Below, in pieces: positions 1 to 10,774 of a stretch of DNA of 64,000 nt. Source of the DNA: Epithemia pelagica. Lineage: Eukaryota; Bacillariophyta; Bacillariophyceae; Surirellales; Surirellaceae. A model generated the notes under the pieces. That model had not been told where the DNA came from, ran no database searches, and saw only the letters and a list, made by a program, of their open reading frames with translations. The position numbers were made by a program, and so were the translations under genes. Position 1 is the first letter of the stretch. Each line of letters begins with the position of its first letter. The stretch covers positions 1,612,001 to 1,676,000 of the forward strand of contig OX337239.1 of the NCBI GenBank assembly GCA_946965045.2, read 5' to 3'.

Positions 1-705
1 CGACCTATATTTCTTCGCAAATCATGAAAAGTGAGAATAGATTGACGAACTCACTCTCAAGACTAAACTGGGTCGTGCGGTATTACAACGGACGTAAATT
101 TGGCCGTTGCTCGGACATTATACTAACGCCCTAAGCGTACGCGCCTGAAATCATCGAGCGCGCCCAAGCGACATCCGAGCGCTGTCGGCATCTATCCGAC
201 TCAACGGTCTAAGTATCCCAAGCACGACACACGATCACGCGAGACCATATTTCCATTCCCACAATCTCCAAATTGTCAACAAGCTGCGCGCCATGAAAAC
301 AACTATGCCAACCCAAAGCAAGAGCTGTTGACCCTGTATATGTTATCCGTCCACATATACATGTCATATACATCACATGAATCGACTCCAACTATTCCAA
401 ACCTGTTGCCGCCAAGAACCTATGACACATGACCCTTGGCAGGACCGAACATTTCACGTAGACCTATCGTAGTAATCAACACACAATCTAACAATATCAC
501 CATTTATCACATCTTCTTTTGTGTCCCGACTATCCTTCTGATAGACTTCGACTTGCTTGCTTCTCTGACCCTGAGAAGCTTGTATCGGTTGGTGACCTAC
601 CTGATTGTCTGCTCTACCGAGCATCAATGTCCCTACGATTCAGAAAGAATTGTAACAACCAAACTCAAACCCCAAGCCAAACGCCTTTTTCTTCAAACCT
701 TTAAC
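1..705. other. Left-edge flank before the reverse transcriptase
   Basis: I see no supported gene here. The reverse transcriptase frame is already open from about 436, but its first ATG is at 706, so this stretch may be the 5' untranslated part of the element or unrelated flank. No terminal repeat or target duplication could be recognised. Confidence 0.4.
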
Positions 706-3700
706 ATGGTCATACAATGGACCAACCAAGCCTCCCTTCCCTTCGCCACGACAGAATCACCAACGTCGCAACCCAAACACAACACAGACAGCACCCCTTT
801 CTGGAAATTGTTATTCATCATCGAAGCCCTCCTCCTCGCCCCCATCCAACAAACCCAACACCGTACACACCACAACGCCTTAAAACATAGAGTCGCCCAA
901 CTCAAACAAGGGGATCTCATCCATCTCTTTGACTCAATTTGGCATCCAGACAAAACAACAACCCCGCCACACAGACGCAACCGCACCAACAAACACAAAC
1001 AAAACCACCAACCCCAAAAACCAACCCCACAATCAATGGCCACATTCGCCCAACAAGCCGCCGACCTCGGAAACATTCGGGCCGCCCACAACAGACTCAC
1101 AGCAACCATGCCCATCGCCACCCTTACTCCTGACAGGATCAAAATTGTTGAAACATCCCTGTACCCGCCCCGTCTAGATCCCCCACACCACCTCCGAAAC
1201 CAGCAATACACCCCCACCCACAACAACACCATCACCGACAACACCTTTGAAAAGGCACTCCACCGCCTTAGCCAAGGAACCGCCCCTGGCCCATTCTCTG
1301 CATCCATCGACACAATCCGGGCACTTGGACTCCACAGATCCACCACCCATCCCTCCGCCGATCGGCCGTACTTCCACAACCTGAAACACCTCTTTGCTCA
1401 AATCCTAAACAACCAACTCCCATCCCCAATCCGCCCGTATTTCTCGTCCATCCATTTCTTTGCTCTTCACAAAGATATCTCCAACCTTGATAAATTACGC
1501 CCGATCGGCATCGGGACAGCTCTTCGCCGCACGGCAGCCACAATTGCTCTAACCATCACAGCAGACGACATCGAACCCATCCTCACAACCCAAGGACAAT
1601 ATGGAATCAACACCAGCGGCGGCGTAGATTTCACCGCCCATCTCACCCAACAACAGATCGACCGATACGTCACCACTGACGCCACCCATACCACCCCACC
1701 CACCCGAGCCCTCATCCTTCTCGACTTGACGAACATGTTCAACGCATGCTCTCGCACCCGTTGCCGCGAAATACTTCAATCCCACCCAGCCACCAAGCCA
1801 CTTGTATCACTCTTTGACCTACTGTACTCCAATGACACAACAAACTGGTACCAAGACCAGCATGGGAAAAATCAAACCCTCAACCAACCGGAAGGGTTCA
1901 GCCAAGGCTGCCCCCTCAGCCCACTGTTCGCTTGTCTCGTACTCGCCACGCTCACCGCCACCATCAACACAAACCTCTCCACCCGCGCCCTAGAACGCAT
2001 TAAACAACACCTCCTCTGCGACGACAACATGGGTGGCACCAGCCACACCGCAAGTGTCATGGACGACACATCCGTCTGTCTACTCCACCAAGATCTCCTT
2101 CCCTTTCTTCAAAACTTTGAACAACTGGGACAACAGTTTGGCATACATCTCAACAAGGCAAAAACCAAAATCTTATCTTCCACCAACGGCCACAGCCCCT
2201 TACCCGCCCTTACCCCATCCAACCGCCAACACCTCCAACAGGCACTCTGATTTCTCAACCCGTCCGACCCCTCCGAAGCTGAAATTACCACAGGAACACG
2301 TTTTTTAGGCCACCCAATCGGAAGCGATACATTCATTCAACAATTCCTTACCCAAAAACTTGACACCATCGAATTCTCCGCGACAGCCGTCCAATCCCTA
2401 CCCAACTCCCAAACCAAATCCATTCTCTTCCGATCCAGCATCCTCCCCAAAATCACCCACCTCCTCTCCGCGGACATTCTCCTACGCCTCCGACACCGTT
2501 CGAATCCGCTCCCAGACACAACACTCTGGACGAACTTTCTCTCCCCACGCCTTGATACCATCGTCACGACCTTTCTCAAACACCTGACCCACACCACCAC
2601 CGTCCCACAACACTCCCTCTATCTTGCTCACCTCACAACAGCACTCGGCGGACTTGGCTATCCATGCCACCGTACCACTGCAGTTCCCTCCCTCTTAAAC
2701 TCCATCAGCCGATCCCTCCGTCTCGCAAACTCTCCAGAGTACCCACAGGCTCACACCCATGTTTTTTCTCCCCCCACCAATCACCACCCAACACTCCTCC
2801 CCACACCCCGTTCCTTCGCCGAAATCCACCACCATTTTGGTTCGTTGTTCACCTCCGAGCTACCTTTCAATGTCACCAACCCCGCTGCCTACCCACCCGA
2901 TGCCCAAAGACAGCTCACCATCTACAATCAGGAGACTCATCTGCTCCCGTTGATTGTTGCTTCCACCCCGCCCAAACTTCAACGCTCCCTCCCATCTGCC
3001 TTGTCACGGCTGACCTCCTGTACGCTACATCAACCTCGTTCTCTTCATCACTTCCGCATCCCCAATGCTTTATTTCAAATTGCCATCTCACGAAAAATCC
3101 GTCTTCCCTTCCTTCCCGCGCATTTTCCTCTTTCTTGTTTTTGTTCCAATCACCCACAACTTGACCCCTACGGCGATCACTTCTTTTCATGCTCGAAACA
3201 CCATAAAACCAAACTTTCCAACAAACTACGAGATGCCGTGTTCTTCCTCACGCAAGAGCTTGCCCCTCGGGCCGAATGGACCCGCACCCAATACGACATC
3301 CACCTTGAACCAACAAACTTACTACCGCACCACCCCAGAAATATCCGCCCGGCCGACATTGGCCTCGCCCTCCATCCACCACTCCCCAACGACTGCTTCC
3401 ACTATGTTGCCATCGACATCACAATTCCTCCCGCCCACCCTCATTTGCCTCCAACACCTCCCTCCGAAGCCATTCGCCGCACCGGTCAATCGTTCGACAA
3501 CATTGCCAACGACGCATCCTCGATTCACCACGCGGCAGCGCGCCACAAGTTCACTCATGACACAACCACCACCGCTCTTATCAACAGCAACAATCTCCTT
3601 CTCCTGCCTTTTTCCATCGACCACTTAGGTGGCCTCGGTCATTTCGCCCACACTTTTTTCTTCGGCCCTCCTCCCTGGTATTCCCTCTCCCCCTCCAACC

Positions 3701-4095
3701 CTCCGCCTTGGACTACACCACAACTCGGCCGTTCTGACCGCTGCCTCGCCCACCCCGATGGTTTTTTGGCTTTCAACAACCTCACGGAGTTTGCACCTTC
3801 AAACCTCATCCATACAGCCCAACTGCGCACCCACCCCCACCCCCAGCCTTTCCAAATGTCACTCCAACGCCACGCAACGCTCACTCTCGGACATGCCATC
3901 ACCACCGCTTTAGCACAACATGTTCTTGACGCTTTAGCCACCACCGACTTGCACCTCTCCAACCAACGTCAACTTTGCAGAATCAAAAAATCTTCTGTTT
4001 TCACCGTCTGTCCCGCTACCCGCTACTTCCCCCACCCTTTCAACCCACACACCGCCTACTCCACGCACGATCACCCCACCCAACTTCTAGTTTAG
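706..4095 (+). mobile_element. Non-LTR-type retrotransposon ORF: reverse transcriptase plus restriction-like endonuclease, one internal stop
   Basis: One frame is open from 436 to 4095 apart from a single TGA at 2248-2250; the first ATG is at 706, giving about 1,130 codons. Reverse transcriptase motif A (LLDLTNMFN, near residue 336), motif B (GFSQGCPLSP, near 397) and motif C (MDD, near 450) are readable and keep the catalytic aspartates. Near residue 811 there is a CxC...HxxxC zinc-type cluster, then RPAD and DITI. This resembles the restriction-like endonuclease end of R2/CRE-type elements. The stop lies between the palm and the endonuclease region. Composition is unusual: the coding strand is very rich in C and poor in G, unlike neighbouring genes. 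No 3' poly(A) or target duplication was found. It is probably a recently inactivated copy; a sequencing error or readthrough is possible. Confidence 0.85.
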
Positions 4096-4220
4096 TCACA
4101 CCCATAACCTATTCTAGATCACCAAGAAGAATCAAAGCTCCTTCCAATAGAACATGTTCATTCAGAGTGGAACATGAACCGCTCTATAGCAGCCAACGAA
4201 GGAGAGGTTTGCTAGTCATC

Positions 4221-5228
4221 ATGAATCTTTTGACGCGCAATTTTTTCCTGGGATACCTGTCGAGCGCTGCTTTCATCGATACTAAGGTTATCACACCACC
4301 GACTCTCACGCTACCCGACAAGCGACACAAAGAACAACCACAAACAGCCTCGGAGACGTTGCTGACGTTGCGTCATGAGTGGGCCCAAGATATACGACGC
4401 ACCACCACTGCTTATCTGCAAGAGGGAAAATACCAGGATGAAACCGAATCTGTGACACCAGCATCTCTTGTTCGCTTAGCCTTTCACGATGCTACGACTG
4501 GAAACCCGAATGGATCCATTCGCTTCGAACTCGCATGGTCCGAAAATCGAGCCCTGTCACGGCCTCTCTCGGTGGTCCAGTCCATTTATGAAGCGCATCC
4601 ATTTCCCAATGACAACAATGCATCGTCGTTGGCCGACACGATCGCTTTGGTGGCAGTTCAAGCCATTGAATACATGGGAGGACCTCACATTCCGATCCAA
4701 CTTGGTCGCCTTGATGCCAGTCAGGCGGATCCATATTATTTAGAAACACCACTTTCTATGCAAACCAAACAATCCAGAGTGACCAAAACACTACCAGAGG
4801 CAGGACTGGATTCAGACGGCTTGCGTTTGTACTTTGGACGTCTTCGTTTGACAGAAGCCGAGTGGGTGGCCTTGTCAGGGATCCATGGACTGGGTCGACA
4901 TGTGTCCTTGCTAGGAATGGAAAAGGCATGTCTCAAGAATCTTACAAGAGACTGTTTGGAGCAAGCACCGGTGTTACTCCCGTTTGTCACGTCTTCGGAA
5001 GGTAAATTTTCCAACGACTACTTTACGGCCTTGTTGCAATGGAATGCACAGCGAGTACAGCTTGGACAAGTTGCGTTCATACCTACCGATGTAGCCATGG
5101 TGGTGGATCCTGGTTTACGGCGATATGTGCACGCGTATGCCAACAACCCGTCCTTGTATAGGAAACATTTTACGCGAGCCATGCAAAAACTCTTGGATCA
5201 GCAAGCTACTACGATCGAACGATTTTGA
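4221..5228 (+). CDS. Haem peroxidase of the plant/fungal/bacterial peroxidase superfamily
   Basis: This 335-residue protein belongs to the haem peroxidase superfamily, which reduces H2O2 with an organic or protein donor. The distal site RLAFHDA (residues about 84-90) supplies the catalytic Arg and His. GRLDA corresponds to the family GRRDA motif. The proximal haem ligand lies in GIHGLGRH (about 220-227), followed by FSNDYF and the C-terminal IPTDVAMVVDP element. The lack of the class III cysteine pattern and the FSNDYF signature point towards class I (ascorbate or cytochrome c peroxidase-like), but the substrate cannot be read from sequence. The N-terminus (LLTRNFFLGYLSSAAF) may be a signal peptide. 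ATG 4221 was chosen because it immediately precedes this hydrophobic stretch; the frame is open further upstream into the retroelement, without homology. The retroelement ends only 125 bp upstream, so the promoter is probably displaced or supplied by it. Confidence 0.85.
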   Translation: MNLLTRNFFLGYLSSAAFIDTKVITPPTLTLPDKRHKEQPQTASETLLTLRHEWAQDIRRTTTAYLQEGKYQDETESVTPASLVRLAFHDATTGNPNGSIRFELAWSENRALSRPLSVVQSIYEAHPFPNDNNASSLADTIALVAVQAIEYMGGPHIPIQLGRLDASQADPYYLETPLSMQTKQSRVTKTLPEAGLDSDGLRLYFGRLRLTEAEWVALSGIHGLGRHVSLLGMEKACLKNLTRDCLEQAPVLLPFVTSSEGKFSNDYFTALLQWNAQRVQLGQVAFIPTDVAMVVDPGLRRYVHAYANNPSLYRKHFTRAMQKLLDQQATTIERF

Positions 5229-5836
5229 ATCTAGGTAAATAGAGATTGATTGCAACTCCATGCATCGGTCACAGGTTGAAAACTGAGATTGAGTCGGTTG
5301 GTTGTTGCGTTTGTTGTTGGTGACGCCGATTGTTGAGAATGCAAATGACTGAAAAGGGGAGCGGAGCGACAGAACTGCCTACCGAGAGGTAGGTGAATCC
5401 GTTGGGTGTGTTGTGACTGAACTGACACCTTAGCCATATGCTATGCTTGTCCAAAATACGATGCATAAAAGAAGATCCTGCCATATCTGAAAACACTGAT
5501 GAGAAACAAGGAGAATGACAGTTTTGATTCGCCTAGACATGATATAAGCGCTGCACCAGATGTTCATATTATATCCAGTTACGATACTAGAAATAATCAT
5601 TCGCGTCTCGTGCTACCTGGACTGCTTCGGTGTATTCGCAATGTTTCTTTCTTTATGTTATTTTATTCCTAGTATGTTTGTGACTTGTAATTTTTCAAGG
5701 TCGGGAACTATCTCTACGCATGTTCATGCTTAACATGTATTCTTGGATTACATTTTCTCTCATGACAAACAGAACATAATAATATAATTTTTTGTTCAGC
5801 CTCAAGATCGGATAGCATCATAACCAAAGGGGCGTC
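5229..5836. other. Convergent intergenic region
   Basis: The 3' ends of the peroxidase and the Arg/Ser-rich gene face each other here. The sequence turns AT-rich towards 5640-5800, fitting 3' processing. No gene or repeat was recognised. Confidence 0.4.
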
Positions 5837-7132
5837 CTACTCTTCTTCTTTAACTCCTTCAAGGATATAACCATCGTCTTCATCAAATTCATCAAGTTCT
5901 TCACGTAAGGTGGATTCGTAGGAAGACTCGTCATTTTCATCAATTTCTCCTCCGATTGTGCTCAAGGAGACAGCATCACAAGCAATCTGGTTCGGGCGAC
6001 TGTGATTCGTGTCATCTTCTAGGTACTTGGTATCTTCCAAGATTCGATGGTGTGCTGGAGAATGGGGGAGTGACTCCATCCCGCTTACAACAGAGTCGGC
6101 CACCGAGACACCATCGTAGGGGATGTGGTTGGGATTCCGTTCCGGAACATGCTCTATGTAACCACCACCCACATCATTGGTGGCCATGGAGACAGAATCG
6201 TGATCCGCGCAACTATCAATATCGCGGTAGGTAGCGGCATCATCAATCGGATCGGCAACGATTTGTTGTTTGCGAAGATTGACAGAGTCCATGGTGGCCA
6301 TTGTAAAGCTGGACAGTTCCCCAACGGACCGATCATCCAGCGAGCGCCGTAACATGTTCATTTGTCGGGAATTACTGGTGATACTATCCGATCGTTGAAT
6401 GGACATGTTCACCAGTCCTTCACGACCTCGGTAGGGACGAAGGGTACCAACATCGGTACCGGAACCTCCGGCACCATTCTGCGACATGTGATTGAGACTG
6501 TTTTGACTGCAGGTGCGTCCAACACCACGACGATTGGGGACAGCTCGGGCGGAATCGGATCGACGAAGACTCCGACGTTCCGGTGCATGTCGGGGGAAGG
6601 AGGACTCGGCCACGGAACTTTGAGCGCGCCGCACACCTCGTTCTGGAATCATGCGGGCATTGGAAGACGATGCCTCGGCCAAGGAGTCGGCATCGCGATG
6701 GTGAGACCCCGATCGAGCAAAGGAACGACTTAACATGGGTGACATGTCACTACTGGGACTGCGATGAACCCCTCGTGATCGTGGAGTGTGCATAGAACTT
6801 GTTCGTGAAATCATGCGTTCGCCGTTACCAAAGCTGCGACCCATGGAGCGCATTCCAGAACTTCCTCCATTCCGGCTACTGGGAACACCGGAACTACTCC
6901 GACGAGACAAGGTTCTACGAGGCGGAGCCAAGTTCATTCTACTGGAAGCTTCTCCGCCACCCAGAACTCGATCTTCATCTAGACTCTTGCGGTGCGCCGC
7001 AGCCGCTGCTAACTCGGCTAGTTGTCGAACATTTACGGCTTGCGAAACATTCTCATTTGCCTCCTCTTTGGTGGCATCCATGGTCATGGTCGCCATTCGT
7101 AATTCGTCGAGAGCAACGGCCCCTCCACCCAT
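5837..7132 (-). CDS. Arg/Ser-rich protein of unknown function
   Basis: A 431-residue single-exon protein starting at an ATG at 7132. I do not recognise a domain. Residues about 60-290 are rich in Arg and Ser, with many RRxS/RxxS clusters (RRTLSRRSSS, RRSDS, LRRSLDDRS), the type of site used by basophilic kinases and 14-3-3 proteins. The last third is acidic and ends EDDGYILEGVKEEE. There are no membrane spans or signal peptide, so it is probably a soluble, largely disordered phosphoprotein. Codon use looks like that of neighbouring genes. Confidence that it is coding rests on length and on the absence of a better competing frame. Confidence 0.6.
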   Translation of the reverse strand: MGGGAVALDELRMATMTMDATKEEANENVSQAVNVRQLAELAAAAAHRKSLDEDRVLGGGEASSRMNLAPPRRTLSRRSSSGVPSSRNGGSSGMRSMGRSFGNGERMISRTSSMHTPRSRGVHRSPSSDMSPMLSRSFARSGSHHRDADSLAEASSSNARMIPERGVRRAQSSVAESSFPRHAPERRSLRRSDSARAVPNRRGVGRTCSQNSLNHMSQNGAGGSGTDVGTLRPYRGREGLVNMSIQRSDSITSNSRQMNMLRRSLDDRSVGELSSFTMATMDSVNLRKQQIVADPIDDAATYRDIDSCADHDSVSMATNDVGGGYIEHVPERNPNHIPYDGVSVADSVVSGMESLPHSPAHHRILEDTKYLEDDTNHSRPNQIACDAVSLSTIGGEIDENDESSYESTLREELDEFDEDDGYILEGVKEEE

Positions 7133-7336
7133 TGCAATATCAGTTCAATTCCTTGGGGACTGGGTGATTGAATAAAAAAAGGTCGAAAGACGAAACTTTC
7201 GCAACGAAAAACTATAGGGATTGTGGAAAAGCGCTTGTTCTTGTTGGGCGTGGGGTGTGGGGATTATGGTTGGTCTGAAGGGTAAACGTACAATTACTCT
7301 TTATGCATCAGCGAGAATTTTCGTTCGCTTCATGCA

Positions 7337-7919
7337 AGGTTGCTACTACGTCACATCACGGGCCACAACCGTGACGTGACGCCGTCAAATAGTGACGGGA
7401 ATATGTTCCCGTCAGGTTTTTCCCGTCACTTTCGTCAATTTTGGGATATTGATAAGACAATAGGGATGTATGATAGAAATAGGATGTTTTGACTGTATGT
7501 ATCATGATTAATGGTCTCTGATGTCTGTAAATGGTGCCTGAAGTGGACGGAAGCTCCACTTCGTCTCCTTTTCCAAGGATGAATCCCCAAAGTTTGTCCT
7601 TGTCCCGTCACAGTAGTGGTTCTGACATTCAACCACGGTAAGTCAACATCGATCATGCACACATAATAGTTATGACCATGCTTGATCATCAATGGTTGAT
7701 TGTTGTTCATTCATTGGATCACTTTGGATGCCATTTTTGAGCGTTTCTCGACGGAAGTATCTGTTTGACTACAAAAGATCCACAAAAGATTTTTTTGTTT
7801 CCCGTCACTTTTTTCATTCCCGTCATTCGTCACAGCCTGATGGCCTGACGTGACGTCGTCAATTTTACGTCACGTCACGTGACGTGCGTCAATTGTGACG
7901 TCGTCACAGTAGCATCCTT
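7337..7919. mobile_element. Mutator-like MITE (583 bp)
   Basis: The ends are inverted repeats: AAGGTTGCTACT at 7337-7348 and the complement of AAGGATGCTACT at 7908-7919. The 9-bp direct repeat GCTTCATGC flanks them at 7328-7336 and 7920-7928. Both subterminal zones are packed with GTGACG/CGTCAC and GACGGGAA(T) units in both orientations. There is no credible ORF, so it is non-autonomous. A 9-bp target duplication fits Mutator-like elements. If the bordering C/G is counted in the termini (CAAGG...CCTTG), the duplication would be 7 bp. Confidence 0.8.
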
Positions 7920-7928
7920 GCTTCATGC

Positions 7929-8787
7929 GATACTCCGTACCCAGTCAAACCACTGTTGTCGCATCAGCACGCAGTGCGAACGATCCTCTGGGGTGTATCA
8001 TTTACATACGCCCAACAAGTCTCACTACTGGCTCTATTAGAAGCGTGTAGGGCAATTGTTGTCCGTATCGTGATGGGAAAGGATTCCAGGGAATATAGGA
8101 TGGGATTGCGCCCTTTCTTCCCCCAATACCGAGCGATTGAACCACATCATGATTATGAAACTTAAGACCAAAACTACGCCGTTCTAACTCGTGATTCCTG
8201 ACTCCTGATACCCAGTGTCTGAAGCGAGAGCGAACGGAAAAATGATGAGGCATATGTGTGCCCGCTACCGTTTGTCAGACTCAACAACACAACAAAAAAG
8301 AAAAGATGTAGTACAATGTCATGATTATGTTTAAGCCCAATATGTCGCCTATCTCAATCATCATCTTTCATCCCACTCCCCCCTTATCCCCATAAACAGT
8401 TGATCTATGACTACGAGCTACGAGTATGAACTTCGTCTTGCTTGCGTTGGAGAAATCTATGTTGTGCTATCTTGTGCTACTCCTCATTTTCTCTCGAAGC
8501 TGCCTATAGTGGGCGAGTAACGTTCAATCATTACAACGGCGGCATACAACAGGGTCTCTGTTCCTTCTCATAAATCGCCATGGTTTACACAGAATTGTTT
8601 TACAACTACAATGCACTGTTAGCCCTCCTCAGAGACAGCAGAAAATCGAGCGCTGGGCTAACGAACGTGGGAAAAGACCACAGACTGGCTGAATCGCCAA
8701 CCATTCCCGCAACACAATCCGACGTTTGTCCTCTGTCCAAGGCATATGCCAGCACTCTTCTTCTTCTTCTTCTTGTGTTGTTGTTCT
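7929..8787. other. Intergenic region
   Basis: There is no supported gene. Short frames on both strands lack recognisable protein character. It holds the 3' flank of the frameshifted membrane protein gene, including a CTT-repeat tract near 8760-8775. Confidence 0.35.
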
Positions 8788-8904
8788 CTATGCTGGAGTG
8801 TCGTCCAATGATGGTATATTGTCCTCCAGGTGGAGCGACGATGATGCGTTGGACATGACCGATGTATCACTCAGCTCACCTTTGTCATTCACAGACTGCT
8901 CCAA

Positions 8905-9435
8905 GGTGTCAAACGATTCGCTACCCAGTTGGCTCCAACCAACGCTGGAATCGCAGCCGTTTTCAACATCCAGATCATCTTTGGCGTCTTGGGTATCGTT
9001 TTCATTGCCATGATGCTCATTCTCATCCATATCATCATTGGGCAAGGTGCTGGAAGCCAAATTGTCGGTTGCTCTCGACATGGTGTCAAACGATTCGCTA
9101 CCCAGTTGGCTCCAACCAACGCTGGAATCGCAGCAGTTTTCAACTTCCGGATCATCTTTGGCGTCTGGGGTATCATTCTCATTGTCATGATGCTCATTCT
9201 CATCCATATCATCATTGGGCAACGTGCTGGAAGCCAAATTGTCGGTTGCTCTCGACATGGTGTCAAACGATTCGCTACCCAGTTGGCTCCAACCAACGCT
9301 GGAATCGCAGCCGTTTTCAACATCTGGATCATCTTTGGCGTCTTGGGTATCGTTTTCATTGCCATGATGCTCATTCTCATCCATATCATCATTGGGCGAG
9401 GTGCTGGAAGCCAAATTGTCTGTTGCCCTCGACAG
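8905..9435 (-). repeat. Three tandem 177-bp coding repeats
   Basis: Three copies start at 8905, 9082 and 9259, exactly 177 bp apart and nearly identical. Each encodes 59 residues containing ATDNLASS, NDDMDENEHH and VGWSQLGSESFD in the frame that ends at 8788. Because the period is a multiple of three, copy number can change without breaking the frame. Confidence 0.9.
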
Positions 9436-9724
9436 GGCGACTGGGGCATCCCCACCTTCTTCACCAGGAGCGGATTGCGATTCCCCCACGCAAGAGGAGG
9501 AAGAAGGAGACACTGTGTTTTGCTTTTGAAAGGTCACGTAGGGGCCATTGGTATCTTGATTGGTAGACCAGTGTCCCGAAAAGGAGTCTGTTGCCTCAAA
9601 GTGTCCAACCGAGACACAGTGGTGTCGTCGTCCCAACCAACACCACCAAGTGTGATAGGTTTGAGCCCAATACGCCTTGCCCAAAGAGCCTGCGAGCAAG
9701 CCTTCTGTGATTCGAAAGGATCCA

Positions 9725-9778
9725 AGAGAATCTTTTCCCTTTCCTGAAATAGAGAATCTTTTCCCTTTCCTGAAATAG
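9725..9778. repeat. 26-bp tandem duplication causing a frameshift
   Basis: The 26-bp unit at 9727-9752 is repeated perfectly at 9753-9778, with two further matching bases on the left. The extra 26 bp shift the frame of the membrane protein gene. Confidence 0.95.
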
Positions 9779-10349
9779 TCCAGGCATTGTGATCGGCACA
9801 CTTGCGAAAGTGTAGTTCAACGGTAGAGTCGTTGGAAATTCCATTTCCAAAGTAGGTTGCTTGAAAGAGACCATCCGTAGGCAGAAGGCGGACCTTTTTG
9901 TTAAGCGATACTTCTTCTCCAGCATGACATGCTTGGGCAACCGCACACCGAGCTTCGGTCAGTTCTTGATGGTACAGCCGGTTCTTGTTTCGTTTGCGGC
10001 ACAGTGCATAGACCAGAACCATGCCAAATACAAAGAGAATCAAAACAGTCAAGAGCGCCAAGGCAAAGACGGAATTGGTTCCCATTCCTAGTATCTGAGT
10101 CGAAGTCTCTTCGTTTTCATATTCCACCGTTTCATTCGCTTGGAATCCGGCGTCGTAGTAGGTACTGTTGGGCATCATGTCCATCATATCTTCAAAAGAG
10201 GAGTAGCTCATGGATGGCGGCGGTGGTGGTGGTGGAGGTCGTCGTTTCTTGCCCGAACTACCCAAGCGCCTTGATATGCGATGATAATCGCTCCCGTAGT
10301 TGAAAGAAATCATGTTACTACTCGTACTGGAATGAGAAAGCCTTGTCAT

Positions 10350-10774
10350 CTTGTCGTGATTGTTGTTGTCTGATGGTGCTGTGGATCAAAAAATGGCATT
10401 TGCATTTGGCATAAGGTACCTTAGGAGGCAAGAGGTGCACCAGGAACACACACGAATGAACACCAACAAAGATATGAGGAGGAACATGCGCGAAACAAAA
10501 GCGTTGGGCGGGGATCCTTGGGGATCGATGCGAGCCCGCACAACGATTACTTAAGCATTGTGGTCGTCTGGTTCATATACAGAGATCACCAAGTATACGA
10601 CCCAAACAGCTGAAGCACGGCCGGCGGTCCGTTGTCCAATGTTTGAGACGCACGATCTCACAATTTTGGCCACAAGGACAGAAGGGAACACGGTTGCAAA
10701 AAGTGGCGCAAACACTAACCTGTGGAGTACTAATAGAAAATGTTACACTGTTTAGGATGGACTACCTACCGTTG
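10350..10774. other. Intergenic region between two minus-strand genes
   Basis: It holds the 5' flank of the membrane protein gene and the 3' flank of the FIST gene. I see no gene or clear regulatory site. Confidence 0.35.

Larger units (their letters stand above)
8788..10349 (-). pseudogene. Single-span membrane protein with acidic 59-residue repeats, frameshifted by a 26-bp duplication
   Basis: The N-terminal part starts at ATG 10349. It has a Pro-rich run (near residue 40) and one strong transmembrane segment (FALALLTVLILFVFGMVLVY, near 95-115). After that comes a cytosolic-type region with KVRLLPTDGLFQATYFGNG. A 26-bp tandem duplication (9725-9778) throws the frame; reading straight on ends at 9534. 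The other frame continues sensibly from the duplication with GSFRITEGLL and GKAYW, then three 59-residue acidic repeats, ending at 8788. Across the break the pattern G-G-D-x-x-G-x-F-x-I-x-E-G...GKAYW is coherent. This supports an original protein of roughly 500 residues. The allele is either broken, or the duplication is a sequencing or assembly artefact. Function is unknown. Confidence 0.6.

Noticed and set aside
693-1379. Minus-strand frame of 228 codons inside the retroelement
   Set aside because: It is the antisense of the C-rich RT frame; its Gly/Trp/Val-rich composition is a by-product of the base bias.
8862-9747. Two long plus-strand frames (234 and 272 codons) over the 177-bp repeats
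   Set aside because: They mirror the tandem repeats on the opposite strand. The minus frame joins to a protein with a membrane span and known-looking motifs, so the plus frames are shadows.
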